Assembly: GCF_900016645.1 (NCBI RefSeq)
Contig: NZ_CDGJ01000082.1
Source of the DNA: Acididesulfobacillus acetoxydans
GTDB lineage: Bacteria > Bacillota > Desulfitobacteriia > Desulfitobacteriales > Desulfitobacteriaceae
Strand: one strand, 5' to 3'
Length of the DNA stretch: 64,000 bases
The position numbers and the translations under genes were made by a program. Below the pieces are notes generated by a model that was not told the origin of the DNA, did no database searches, and was given only the letters and a program-made list of their open reading frames with translations. Every line of letters begins with the position of its first letter. The stretch's first letter is position 1. Below are positions 1 to 7,605 of this stretch, piece by piece.

Positions 1-930
1 AGGAACCTGCATGACGGCGACATTCATGGGAGCGATACTGTACCACCAAGTACAATGATAGCGATGGATCGCCTGGAGAACGGCGACCGGGTCAAACCTG
101 TTCAGCAAAACAGTTGTCGCTCCGGCATAAACCGTCACATTGAGTCCCATTAACATTCCGGCAATGTGATACAGAGGAACCACGGAGAGCAGAACATCGC
201 TGTCCCCTACCTGATTGCTCTGAGCTGCGGCCGCTGCCTTGAAGAGCGCATTGCGATGGGTTAACATCGCTCCTTTCGGTTTACCGGTGGTCCCCGATGT
301 GTAAACCATTAGAGCCAAATCATCAAGAGCCAACTTCTCCAACGATAGGGCCATTTGCGCCGCACTGCCTGCCACATCCGCAAGGACTGTCATCAGGTCA
401 TACGTCCCGGGGACCTGCCGTTTGGGCGCACGAAGTTCATCAGGAACGTTTAACAGAGGAGCCAGCGGTAAAAAGTCCCCGTAACTGGTCAAGATAATAT
501 GTTTGAGCGCGGTTTTATCCTTGATCTTTTCGACTACGCCGTAAAGACTGTCTGCTGCCACCAGAACCTGAGTGTCAAGATCGTTGAGTTGATACTCCAG
601 TTCCCATTCTTTGAAGGCAGGGCTGCATGGGCTAACGATTGCCCCAAGTTTCTGAATACCAAAATGGACGATAAAATACTGAGGTGAGTTGGACAGAAAG
701 AGGGCCACCCGATCCCCTTTCTTCACCCCCAGACCAGCCAGAAAAGCGGCGAAACGGTCACTGAGAACATCCAGTTCGCTGTAGCTAATGGCCCTGCCGT
801 ACCATTGAATCACCGGCTTATCTGGGGTCCTCAGCGCATGTTCCCGGAGGTACTCGGGCAGTGGCTTGGCACCCAGGCGGTACTCCAAAACCTGAGACAA
901 AGACCGTGGCCACCCTTTCTTTGGATTCAT
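1..930 (-). CDS. Acyl-CoA synthetase (AMP-forming), 3' end outside window
   Basis: An open frame of 310 codons runs off the left edge, so only the N-terminal part is present. It begins MNPKKGWPRSL and carries the ANL-superfamily nucleotide loop YTSGTTGKPKG near residue 208. The family adenylates a carboxylic acid and forms its CoA thioester in the cytoplasm. The ATG at 930 follows a strong GGGAGGAG site. It is the last visible gene of the operon that starts with the 4-hydroxybutyryl-CoA dehydratase homologue, 75 bp after the phosphotriesterase-family gene. The substrate cannot be read from the sequence; a short or hydroxylated acid is inferred from the neighbours. Confidence 0.9.
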   Translation of the reverse strand, partial: MNPKKGWPRSLSQVLEYRLGAKPLPEYLREHALRTPDKPVIQWYGRAISYSELDVLSDRFAAFLAGLGVKKGDRVALFLSNSPQYFIVHFGIQKLGAIVSPCSPAFKEWELEYQLNDLDTQVLVAADSLYGVVEKIKDKTALKHIILTSYGDFLPLAPLLNVPDELRAPKRQVPGTYDLMTVLADVAGSAAQMALSLEKLALDDLALMVYTSGTTGKPKGAMLTHRNALFKAAAAAQSNQVGDSDVLLSVVPLYHIAGMLMGLNVTVYAGATTVLLNRFDPVAVLQAIHRYHCTWWYSIAPMNVAVMQVP

Positions 931-953
931 ACGGACTCCTCCCTTTCCGTCAT
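927..953 (-). other. Eight-codon leader ORF made by a duplicated RBS/start
   Basis: A segment of about 23 bp containing a GGAGG-like site and ATG is present twice in tandem just before the ligase. The upstream copy opens a frame of eight codons (MTEREESV) whose TGA overlaps the ligase ATG as ATGA. This arrangement would couple translation of the ligase to the small frame. Seen directly; any function is inference. Confidence 0.45.
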
Positions 954-1005
954 ACGGACTCCTTCCTTTTCAGCGCGCGCGGCAAAAATCCACCTCTTTG
1001 CCTGC

Positions 1006-1992
1006 CTAGTCGCCGAACAGCCTTCTGGGGTTTTCTATCAGGAGCATGTCTATCTGCTCGTCGGTAATTCCTGCCTTTTTCAGAACCGGAATTACTTCCT
1101 CAAAGATGTGGGTGGGATGCCATTGGGCCAGCATCTGTTGTACAACCGGGGGCAAAACAAGGGGTCTGCCTAACCAAAAGTTTACTGTGTCCTGGGACAG
1201 CAGAATTTGTTTGCCATACCCGGTACCCATTAAGCCAATCAGCACTGCCTCCCGCACCGCATCCAAAGGCGCTCCGACCACTCCTTCCAGGCCAAAGCGG
1301 TCAAAGCCAACAAAAACCCCGGTTTTTAGCACACGAACATGATCGGCTAACTGGGTATTGCCACACATATGACCAATCAAGATCCGGCTGGGATCGGCCC
1401 CAGCGGAAATGAGCAGTTCCGCTTGTTCAGCCCCCATGGTCCCTTCCTGAGTGTGCGTGATAATTGTGACTCCAGTTTCCTTCTGGACCTTGGCCGCTGC
1501 CCGGAAAAACATCTTCTCATAGTCAGTGATAACATCTTTGCTGGAGGCCAGTTTGATAACCCCCGCTTTGATTCCCGTTTTCCCAATCCCTTCAGTCAGT
1601 TCTTTTTCGAACATTTGGTAAACTTCAGTTTCCGCATCCCCCAATCCGGCCCGGAATTTGAAGTAGGCCGGGGCTGATTCTCCCTCATAGTAATAACCGG
1701 TGGAACAAACAATTTGCAGTCCTGTCTTTTCTGCAATTTTTCTTAAGAGATCCGGGTTTCTGCCACACTCATTGGTCGTGGCGTCCACCACCGTTTTTAC
1801 CCCATGAACTTTAAGTTTTTCCGCCACGTCAATACCCGTCTGCAGGGCCGCTTCCGGGTCGAATTCCCCTAAAGTGGTATCTCCTTCAAATCCGGCATAA
1901 CCAAACACAAAATGTTCATGAACCAGGGTTTTCCCCAACTTATCCGCACCTACCGGACCTAACACCGTATTCACTGTAGCCATCACGGTCAT
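1006..1992 (-). CDS. Phosphotriesterase-family metal hydrolase (possible lactonase)
   Basis: A 328-residue TIM-barrel amidohydrolase of the phosphotriesterase family. All six expected metal ligands are visible: H25 and H27 (VHEHF), K147 (GVIKL, the carbamylated lysine in the family), H180 (ITHTQ), H208 (IGHMC) and D268 (SQDT). Members hydrolyse lactones or organophosphates. The ATG at 1992 is chosen because AGAGGGTG precedes it; a longer frame upstream overlaps the preceding ligase and has no family similarity. It lies 64 bp after one acyl-CoA ligase and before another, downstream of the 4-hydroxybutyryl-CoA dehydratase homologue, so a lactonase supplying a hydroxy acid for CoA activation is a reasonable inference, not proof. 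Confidence 0.85.
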   Translation of the reverse strand: MTVMATVNTVLGPVGADKLGKTLVHEHFVFGYAGFEGDTTLGEFDPEAALQTGIDVAEKLKVHGVKTVVDATTNECGRNPDLLRKIAEKTGLQIVCSTGYYYEGESAPAYFKFRAGLGDAETEVYQMFEKELTEGIGKTGIKAGVIKLASSKDVITDYEKMFFRAAAKVQKETGVTIITHTQEGTMGAEQAELLISAGADPSRILIGHMCGNTQLADHVRVLKTGVFVGFDRFGLEGVVGAPLDAVREAVLIGLMGTGYGKQILLSQDTVNFWLGRPLVLPPVVQQMLAQWHPTHIFEEVIPVLKKAGITDEQIDMLLIENPRRLFGD

Positions 1993-2056
1993 TTCACCCT
2001 CTCTTAAATAGTTACCCGATTGCAAAGGCGGAGGTGAGTGGAAGTGACTCCCACGC

Positions 2057-3733
2057 TTACCCTTCTTGAGCCCTCGCCCTTTCTTGTTCCTGCAACTTGC
2101 GCCAAAGGACTTTGCCGCTGGCCGAGACCGGAAGGCTCTCCACAAATTGGACGCTGCGCGGGTATTTATAAGACGACATCTTGTCCTTGGTCCACTCAAT
2201 GATCTCTTGTTCCGTCACCTTGCCTCGCTCTTCCTCATGCAAAATGACATAGGCTTTGACTGTTTCTCCTCTTTTAGGGTCCATTACACCAATTACGCAG
2301 GCCTGCTGGATGGCCGGATGTTTAAACATGATAGACTCGACTTCCGTGGGCCAAACTTTAAAACCGGCAGCATTAATCATGCGCTTGATCCGATCCACCA
2401 TAAAGAAATACCCGTCCTCATCGTATTTAGCAATGTCGCCCGTACGGAAAAACTGTTTTCCTCCGATTGTGATAAAAGCTTTCTTAGTTTCATCCGGGCG
2501 GTTCCAGTACTCTTTCATCACTTGGGGCCCGTTCACGACCACTTCACCTGCTACCCCGCATCCCAACTCTTCCAACGTCCCGGGAGCGACAATCCTGGCA
2601 TCAACGTCGAAAGACGGAATGCCCAAACATTGCAACTTCGGACGGTCCGGTGGATTGAAATGGGTTTGGGAAACTGTCTCACTCAAACCGTATCCTTCTG
2701 CATATCTCACCCCCAGGAGTTGAAAGAGCTTTTCACCCACTGCTTCCGGCAGAGGCGCACCCCCGCCTCCCACAAACGCCAGAGATTTAACATTATATTT
2801 ACTCAGGTTGGGATTCGCCAGAAAATCTACCACCATGGTCGCTATGTTTACCCAGTGAGTACATCCGAAACGCTCGATCAAAGCAGCGGCCAACTCCCGG
2901 TTCCAGCGGGTCAGCAACACCATCGTTCCCCCGGCAAAAATCGGTGCGTTCATGCTGTGTTGCATTCCAGTCACATGAAATAACGGTAACGTTGTCAAAG
3001 AAGTGGTATTGGCCGTCATTGAGGTCCATGCAGCTGAACCGACTGTATTCGCGTTTACAGTCCCATGGGTGTGAACACATCCTTTCGGTATGCCGGTTGT
3101 CCCTGATGTATAAGGCAGAAGCGCCATGTCAGGCTGAGAGACCGTCGACGGGCCCGGTTCCAAAGCCCCGGAAATGGCCTCGTTCCAGTAAATTGCCTTG
3201 GTATTCCCGAAGGTCAGGCGTGCTGCCCCTACTTCAGGAGGAATTTCCAAATCAAAATCGGGTGAACTATAATCACAATAGGCGGCAATGATCACGTGCT
3301 GCAAGTGAGTGCTCTTCTGCAGCGGGGCAATGCGTTCATAGAGTTCTTGCCCAACCACAGCGACCGTTGCCTGGCAATCGTTGATATAAAACTCCAGATC
3401 AGCAGTAACATGCATCGGACTCATAGGGACCACCACGGCACTTGCCCGTAAAATGGCATAATAAGCGATCATAAACTGCGGTGAATTTTGCATAAAGAGC
3501 AGAATGCGATCCTTTGGGGCGACTCCTAGCTTAATTTGCAAAAAGCCGGCCAACTTTTCAACTTCGTCTTGAAAACGCCGATAAGAAACCGAACCGCCGT
3601 AATAATGGATGGCAATTTTGTCGGGATACCTCCGCGCGGAGACAGCAAGGTTGTCACATAAGCTGGTCTCCGGTACAATTAAACTTAGTGGTAAGCGCTT
3701 AGGCCAAAATTCATAGTGACGAGTCCTCATCAT
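2057..3733 (-). CDS. Acyl-CoA synthetase (AMP-forming)
   Basis: A complete 558-residue ANL ligase. The adenylation loop YTSGTTGIPKG lies near residue 210, the A5-type YGLSE motif near 340, the RTGD hinge region near 420, and the C-terminal catalytic lysine is in SASGKVLWRK. It forms acyl-CoA from acid, ATP and CoA. The ATG at 3733 follows GGAGGGAGG at good spacing. It is the second gene of the sigma-54 operon, 140 bp after the dehydratase; that gap holds a small hairpin and a 14-bp palindrome, so partial termination or a second control point is possible. 4-Hydroxybutyrate is a candidate substrate by context only. Confidence 0.9.
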   Translation of the reverse strand: MMRTRHYEFWPKRLPLSLIVPETSLCDNLAVSARRYPDKIAIHYYGGSVSYRRFQDEVEKLAGFLQIKLGVAPKDRILLFMQNSPQFMIAYYAILRASAVVVPMSPMHVTADLEFYINDCQATVAVVGQELYERIAPLQKSTHLQHVIIAAYCDYSSPDFDLEIPPEVGAARLTFGNTKAIYWNEAISGALEPGPSTVSQPDMALLPYTSGTTGIPKGCVHTHGTVNANTVGSAAWTSMTANTTSLTTLPLFHVTGMQHSMNAPIFAGGTMVLLTRWNRELAAALIERFGCTHWVNIATMVVDFLANPNLSKYNVKSLAFVGGGGAPLPEAVGEKLFQLLGVRYAEGYGLSETVSQTHFNPPDRPKLQCLGIPSFDVDARIVAPGTLEELGCGVAGEVVVNGPQVMKEYWNRPDETKKAFITIGGKQFFRTGDIAKYDEDGYFFMVDRIKRMINAAGFKVWPTEVESIMFKHPAIQQACVIGVMDPKRGETVKAYVILHEEERGKVTEQEIIEWTKDKMSSYKYPRSVQFVESLPVSASGKVLWRKLQEQERARAQEG

Positions 3734-3809
3734 AATTTAACCTCCCTCCAAGAATCGACAAATTAGTACTTGGTTTTAAGCCCAGCTATTTTGGAAATCA
3801 GACGCTCCC

Positions 3810-3849
3810 TCAATTTAAATTGACTTTAGATTAATTGGGCTTAGCCCAA
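3810..3849. promoter_or_regulatory. Palindrome TCAATTTAAATTGA plus small hairpin
   Basis: The gap between the dehydratase and the ligase holds a perfect 14-bp palindrome (3810-3823) and a 6-bp-stem hairpin, TTGGGC/GCCCAA with a 3-nt loop (3835-3849). On the minus strand the hairpin follows the dehydratase stop and precedes an AT-rich stretch without a clear T run. It may be a weak attenuator or an RNA-stability element, and the palindrome may be an operator. Confidence 0.35.
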
Positions 3850-3873
3850 CTTAACTTAACTTATAGCCTACTT

Positions 3874-5346
3874 CTACTTCGCCCTGGGTTCCATACCGGC
3901 GATAGCCCTGACGATGTCCTTCTTGGACTCCAGGTCATACTGGGAGGTGATGGCAATCTGCTCCATAATCGGGGATCCGCCCCCATGATAAGATCCATAC
4001 TGGACGGAGCCCGTAGAGCCGGAGAGGCCAAAATCGATGAAGTTCAGCCAGAACTTAATTTGCTCCTCGATGGGGATCTTCGGGTTCCGGTTGAGATACT
4101 TCTCCAACAGCGCTTTGGTTTCAGGGTTGGTCAAGTCCTTTTCGTAGGGGAAAGTCGCAGGCATACCCCCGGCAATATTGCACAGAATCTCCTGCTCGTG
4201 AAACACAGCCTCACCGGTCAGACATCGGCCGACATTGGCATAGATAGAGTTCGGAATATAGCTGCCGGGGCCATATGGCACAAGACCCATCCCGGGCATG
4301 TAGACTTGGGGCTGGCCCAGGGCGGATGCCGTGTAGCCGGCTGCATATCCGAGTTCCCCGGTCATAATCAGTTCAGACAGCATGTTGCGCACATGCGGGG
4401 TCTTCTCAATCCCATTAATTTCCGCTGCCAGCGCCGCCAGACCAATCACATAATCGAGCATGGCCGGTTTGCAGCCAGAGTAAGAATGACGGTGGAACAA
4501 GGCAAACAGCGAAGCCGCGATGCCGCCGTGCCGGATTTCCCCGCAGAGAAAGACTCGTTCCCAGGGAATGAAGCAGTCGTCAAAGATGACATAGGAATCC
4601 GTATAGCCGTATTCGATTCCTCTCTCATAGGTGTCGCGCTTGCGGTAATTGTGGAAATGGACCACCTGTTTGACCCCCTCATAGTCTGAGGGAACCGCAA
4701 AAGCCAGGGCATAAGCTTCTTCGCCCTTTTGCAGAGCTCTGTTCGGTACCACCAGGATCTCATCGGAGATCGAAGCCTCCGAAATATGAACCTTGCAGCC
4801 GCGGACAACGATCCCGTCATTCCGCTCTTCCACCACATGCACATACATATCAGGGTCAATCTGCTCAGCCGGCCGTTTCAAGCGCTCGCCCTTGACATCG
4901 GTCTGCGCACAGCTGGCTACGAGGTCTTCTCTCTGGAAGCGCTCCAGCCACTTCAGCCAATTGTCATGGTAAGCCGTTTTGGCCTTAGGAGACTTCTGAG
5001 CCTCATAGGATACCGCATGAATTGCATTAGCGGCGTCAATCCCCATGCAGCGTTGAATACACTGTCCGACTTTGTTGACGAGCATTCGGGTCATATCTTG
5101 CTTCTTGTGCAGGTCTTCTGCGTTCTGGTGAATGTGGTTAAAGCGGTTGATGGTTTCCCCCGTGATGTGGGAAGTCGCCGTACAGAGGTCCTTACTGGCG
5201 GGATCCCAAACCGCGTCAAAAGTCAAGCCCATGACGTTAAGAGCACCTTGCTGGCGTTCATCCAGCCGATCGATCTTTTCACCGTTGAAGAAGAGGTTAT
5301 GGTTCATTTTGCCTAACCGTTCGATATACTCAGCCCTTGTTCTCAT
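3874..5346 (-). CDS. abfD: 4-Hydroxybutyryl-CoA dehydratase family enzyme (AbfD/HpaB superfamily)
   Basis: A 490-residue flavoprotein, the same length as Clostridium aminobutyricum AbfD. All four [4Fe-4S] ligands known for AbfD align: C96 and C100 (CIQRC), H284 and C291 (HRHSYSGC), with the active-site tyrosine (Y288) and the following lysine (K292) also kept. Plain 4-hydroxyphenylacetate hydroxylases lack this set. The family enzyme converts 4-hydroxybutyryl-CoA to crotonyl-CoA by a radical route in anaerobes, with FAD. The ATG at 5346 has AAAGGGG seven bases upstream; an ATG six bases earlier is too close to it. It is the first gene after a sigma-54 promoter. The exact acyl substrate is inferred. 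Confidence 0.88.
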   Translation of the reverse strand: MRTRAEYIERLGKMNHNLFFNGEKIDRLDERQQGALNVMGLTFDAVWDPASKDLCTATSHITGETINRFNHIHQNAEDLHKKQDMTRMLVNKVGQCIQRCMGIDAANAIHAVSYEAQKSPKAKTAYHDNWLKWLERFQREDLVASCAQTDVKGERLKRPAEQIDPDMYVHVVEERNDGIVVRGCKVHISEASISDEILVVPNRALQKGEEAYALAFAVPSDYEGVKQVVHFHNYRKRDTYERGIEYGYTDSYVIFDDCFIPWERVFLCGEIRHGGIAASLFALFHRHSYSGCKPAMLDYVIGLAALAAEINGIEKTPHVRNMLSELIMTGELGYAAGYTASALGQPQVYMPGMGLVPYGPGSYIPNSIYANVGRCLTGEAVFHEQEILCNIAGGMPATFPYEKDLTNPETKALLEKYLNRNPKIPIEEQIKFWLNFIDFGLSGSTGSVQYGSYHGGGSPIMEQIAITSQYDLESKKDIVRAIAGMEPRAK

Positions 5347-5418
5347 ATTCATTCCCCTTTGCTAATTCGTGGTCAATGACCCTGCTGTCGTTTGGGTTGC
5401 TTGCCCGCAGGCCGCGAC

Positions 5419-5450
5419 ATATGAATACCCGGCGATATGAATACCCGGTG
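5419..5450. repeat. 16-bp direct repeat in the dehydratase leader
   Basis: Two adjacent 16-bp units (ATATGAATACCCGGCG and the same with GGTG) differ at one base. They lie in the roughly 180-nt leader between the sigma-54 promoter and the dehydratase start. Function unknown. Confidence 0.6.
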
Positions 5451-5535
5451 ACGCGAAAGCCCGACCCCCTTCTTTTCGCATTATTCGGAAATAGGTTATT
5501 CCTCATAAGTCATGCGAGAATTCGAGAATTAGTGT

Positions 5536-5552
5536 TGCAAGAGTCGTGCCAA
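5536..5552 (-). promoter_or_regulatory. Consensus sigma-54 promoter for the dehydratase operon
   Basis: On the minus strand the sequence reads TTGGCACG, four bases, TTGCA. GG and GC are exactly 12 bp apart, as required for the -24/-12 elements, and every conserved base matches. It lies about 190 bp upstream of the dehydratase start with no gene in between. Expression therefore should need RpoN and an enhancer-binding activator. Confidence 0.85.
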
Positions 5553-5655
5553 GCATGTCAAAACCCAGAAAACCCTCCCGGCTGGCAAACAGACCGCAGA
5601 GGGTTGCAACACTTGTATGAAATGTATATAAAGCAGTGATGTCTTGACGGTGTTC

Positions 5656-5674
5656 CTGTATACTAAACATACAG
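5656..5674. promoter_or_regulatory. Inverted repeat, candidate activator (UAS) site
   Basis: CTGTAT and ATACAG are separated by seven bases (also a TGT-N11-ACA layout). The centre is about 115 bp upstream of the sigma-54 -24 element, the usual distance for an enhancer-binding protein site. Assignment is inferred from position and symmetry. Confidence 0.45.
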
Positions 5675-5712
5675 ACCGCGCTTTTGCTGGTGGGACGAAC
5701 TAACTTTGACCC

Positions 5713-7434
5713 CTACTCCCCTGATAAACAAGGCTGCACACCCGGCACAGACTGCCAGTCCTTGGCCTTCACGAATACCTCTTTCCCCCGAAAGACGATA
5801 CCCAGCTTGATGATCTTCTGGATTCCCAGCTCAAGCAGTTCCTGCTGATAGCCCTTCGCTTCGATCTGCTGTAAGGCGAGCTCTGCAATCGGTTCCAGAT
5901 CCTTGGCTTCCTCCGGCTCGACACTCTTAAACTCGAGAATGAGGCCCGCCTGGCTCGTATCCCGGGGGATGACCATGACATCATAGCGTCCATACCCGCC
6001 CTCGCGGTTGGACTTGATTTCATAATCAGAACGCAGCCCTACCAGGAGGCCCAGCACAAAGGCATGATAGATTTTCTCCGGCACTTTTCCGCCGGTATCG
6101 AAGTAGCTAAAGCTGCTTTGCACATATTCCCGGAAGTGGCTGGCAAAGACTTCAATCTGCCCACGGATCAAGCTTTTCAACATAGTCTTCAGAAACTCTG
6201 AATGGACAGAATCACTAAACCAGGATTTTACGATCACGCGATAAATCGTCTGCACTTCCCGATTCGGTATCGCCAGACTGCAGACCATCTCTCCGTCGAC
6301 GATTTCCCGGCTGATAGGCTTGAGATAACCGGTAAAAAGCAAAAAACTCCAGACGTTTTGGTCATTTTTCTCGACGTCGCCCATGGAGATATTCTGGTTA
6401 ATGGTTTTCACCACGGCAGTGCCCTGCAAAAGATCTTCCAATACCATCTTCAAAGCCGGTCCGCCCCGGCTGATCAGGCGATGAACCAATTCGTTATCGC
6501 TGGTGTTGACCCAATAGGGTTGCAAACCACCCTTCCAATTCTGCGCGTATTTGAGAATCGACCAGGGGTTATAGATCACGGCATTCCCAAAAATATAACC
6601 GTTATACCAGTTGCGAACTTCATTTATCTGCGATTCTATTCCATAATAATTCAAGAGCTCTTCGACCTCTGTTTCCAGAAAGCCAAACTGCTTACAGTAA
6701 GGTTCATCTAATAGGGTCCACACCGATAGATTATTGAGCCCTGAAAAAAGGCTCTCCCGCGCGACCCGCATTACGCCGGTCAAGACTGCCTTTTCCAAAT
6801 AGTTATTGTCTTTTAAGGCAGCCGTCATAAAATTGCGCAGGAACGAGATAAGCGGATCATAGTATTGTTTGAGATAGGCCTGCTGTATAGGGACATCGTA
6901 TTCGTCGATCAGGATGACCGTCTTCTTACCGTGATGTTTGGTCAGAAACTCCGATAATTTCTTAATGCTCCCAGCGTAATCCGCTTCACTGCCTTCCTCC
7001 ATGCTGACCCGTCGAAAATACTTCTTATCCATATCGCTCAGAACGGGGGAATCCAGCAAATAAAGGTGCCGATTATACTCCGTATAGATTAACTGCACGA
7101 AGCTGTCATAGGTTACTGCCCAGGTATTATGTTTAAGATCCTTAAAGGTCAGATAGATCACGGGGTATTGCCCCTGTTTAGCCATGCAGTCCGCATGCCG
7201 GCTGATCGCCAGGTTCTCGAAAAGTGCACTCTGATCCAGCGCTGATTTTTCAAAGAAATAGCGCAGCATGGACATGTTGAGGGTTTTGCCAAAACGGCGT
7301 GGACGGGGCAGGAGAATTATCTCCGAGCCATCCTCGAGAATGTCTTTTATAAATAAGGACTTATCGACATAGTAGTAAGCTCCTGTGAGCATTTTCCGGA
7401 AATCGCTGACGCCGATGGCGATTCTTTTCTTCAT
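5713..7434 (-). CDS. AAA-ATPase-like protein with PD-(D/E)XK nuclease domain, copy 1
   Basis: A protein of about 573 residues with an N-terminal AAA-ATPase-like domain (P-loop RPRRFGKT near residue 50; Walker B ILIDEYD near 180) and a C-terminal PD-(D/E)XK nuclease-like domain (GYGRYDVM...LILEFK near 500-520). This family is common in multiple copies in Bacteroidetes and Clostridia; its job is not established. It is closely related to the gene at 25403-27127: the first 330 or so residues are nearly identical while part of the C-terminal half differs much more. The start is the ATG at 7434; a TTG at 7449 is possible. It lies upstream of the sigma-54 promoter in the same direction. Confidence 0.85.
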   Translation of the reverse strand: MKKRIAIGVSDFRKMLTGAYYYVDKSLFIKDILEDGSEIILLPRPRRFGKTLNMSMLRYFFEKSALDQSALFENLAISRHADCMAKQGQYPVIYLTFKDLKHNTWAVTYDSFVQLIYTEYNRHLYLLDSPVLSDMDKKYFRRVSMEEGSEADYAGSIKKLSEFLTKHHGKKTVILIDEYDVPIQQAYLKQYYDPLISFLRNFMTAALKDNNYLEKAVLTGVMRVARESLFSGLNNLSVWTLLDEPYCKQFGFLETEVEELLNYYGIESQINEVRNWYNGYIFGNAVIYNPWSILKYAQNWKGGLQPYWVNTSDNELVHRLISRGGPALKMVLEDLLQGTAVVKTINQNISMGDVEKNDQNVWSFLLFTGYLKPISREIVDGEMVCSLAIPNREVQTIYRVIVKSWFSDSVHSEFLKTMLKSLIRGQIEVFASHFREYVQSSFSYFDTGGKVPEKIYHAFVLGLLVGLRSDYEIKSNREGGYGRYDVMVIPRDTSQAGLILEFKSVEPEEAKDLEPIAELALQQIEAKGYQQELLELGIQKIIKLGIVFRGKEVFVKAKDWQSVPGVQPCLSGE

Positions 7435-7496
7435 GGATTCAGCCCCCAAATCATCACATCCTTATTTTCTATCTTACCCTATTTCTGGGAATATGC

Positions 7497-7531
7497 AAAG
7501 AGTCAGTCGGATTTTCTCTGACTGACTCTTT
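7497..7531 (-). terminator. Perfect 12-bp inverted repeat, probable terminator of the beta-oxidation operon
   Basis: Arms AAAGAGTCAGTC and GACTGACTCTTT are perfect, with an 11-nt loop. It sits between the last ligase of the operon and AAA gene copy 1. The arms themselves supply A and T runs, so it could act in both directions. The same flank exists before copy 2, but there the arms have diverged. Confidence 0.55.
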
Positions 7532-7605
7532 AAGTAATTTCCGGGATGACGGTACGTTCACTTTCTTTTTTCTTGTAGGCCGATGACATGAGAATGAGCA
7601 TTGGA

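Noticed and set aside
1992..2199. N-terminal extension of the phosphotriesterase-family protein
   Set aside because: It overlaps the end of the ligase gene, is Arg-rich without family similarity, and a proper RBS-ATG lies at 1992.
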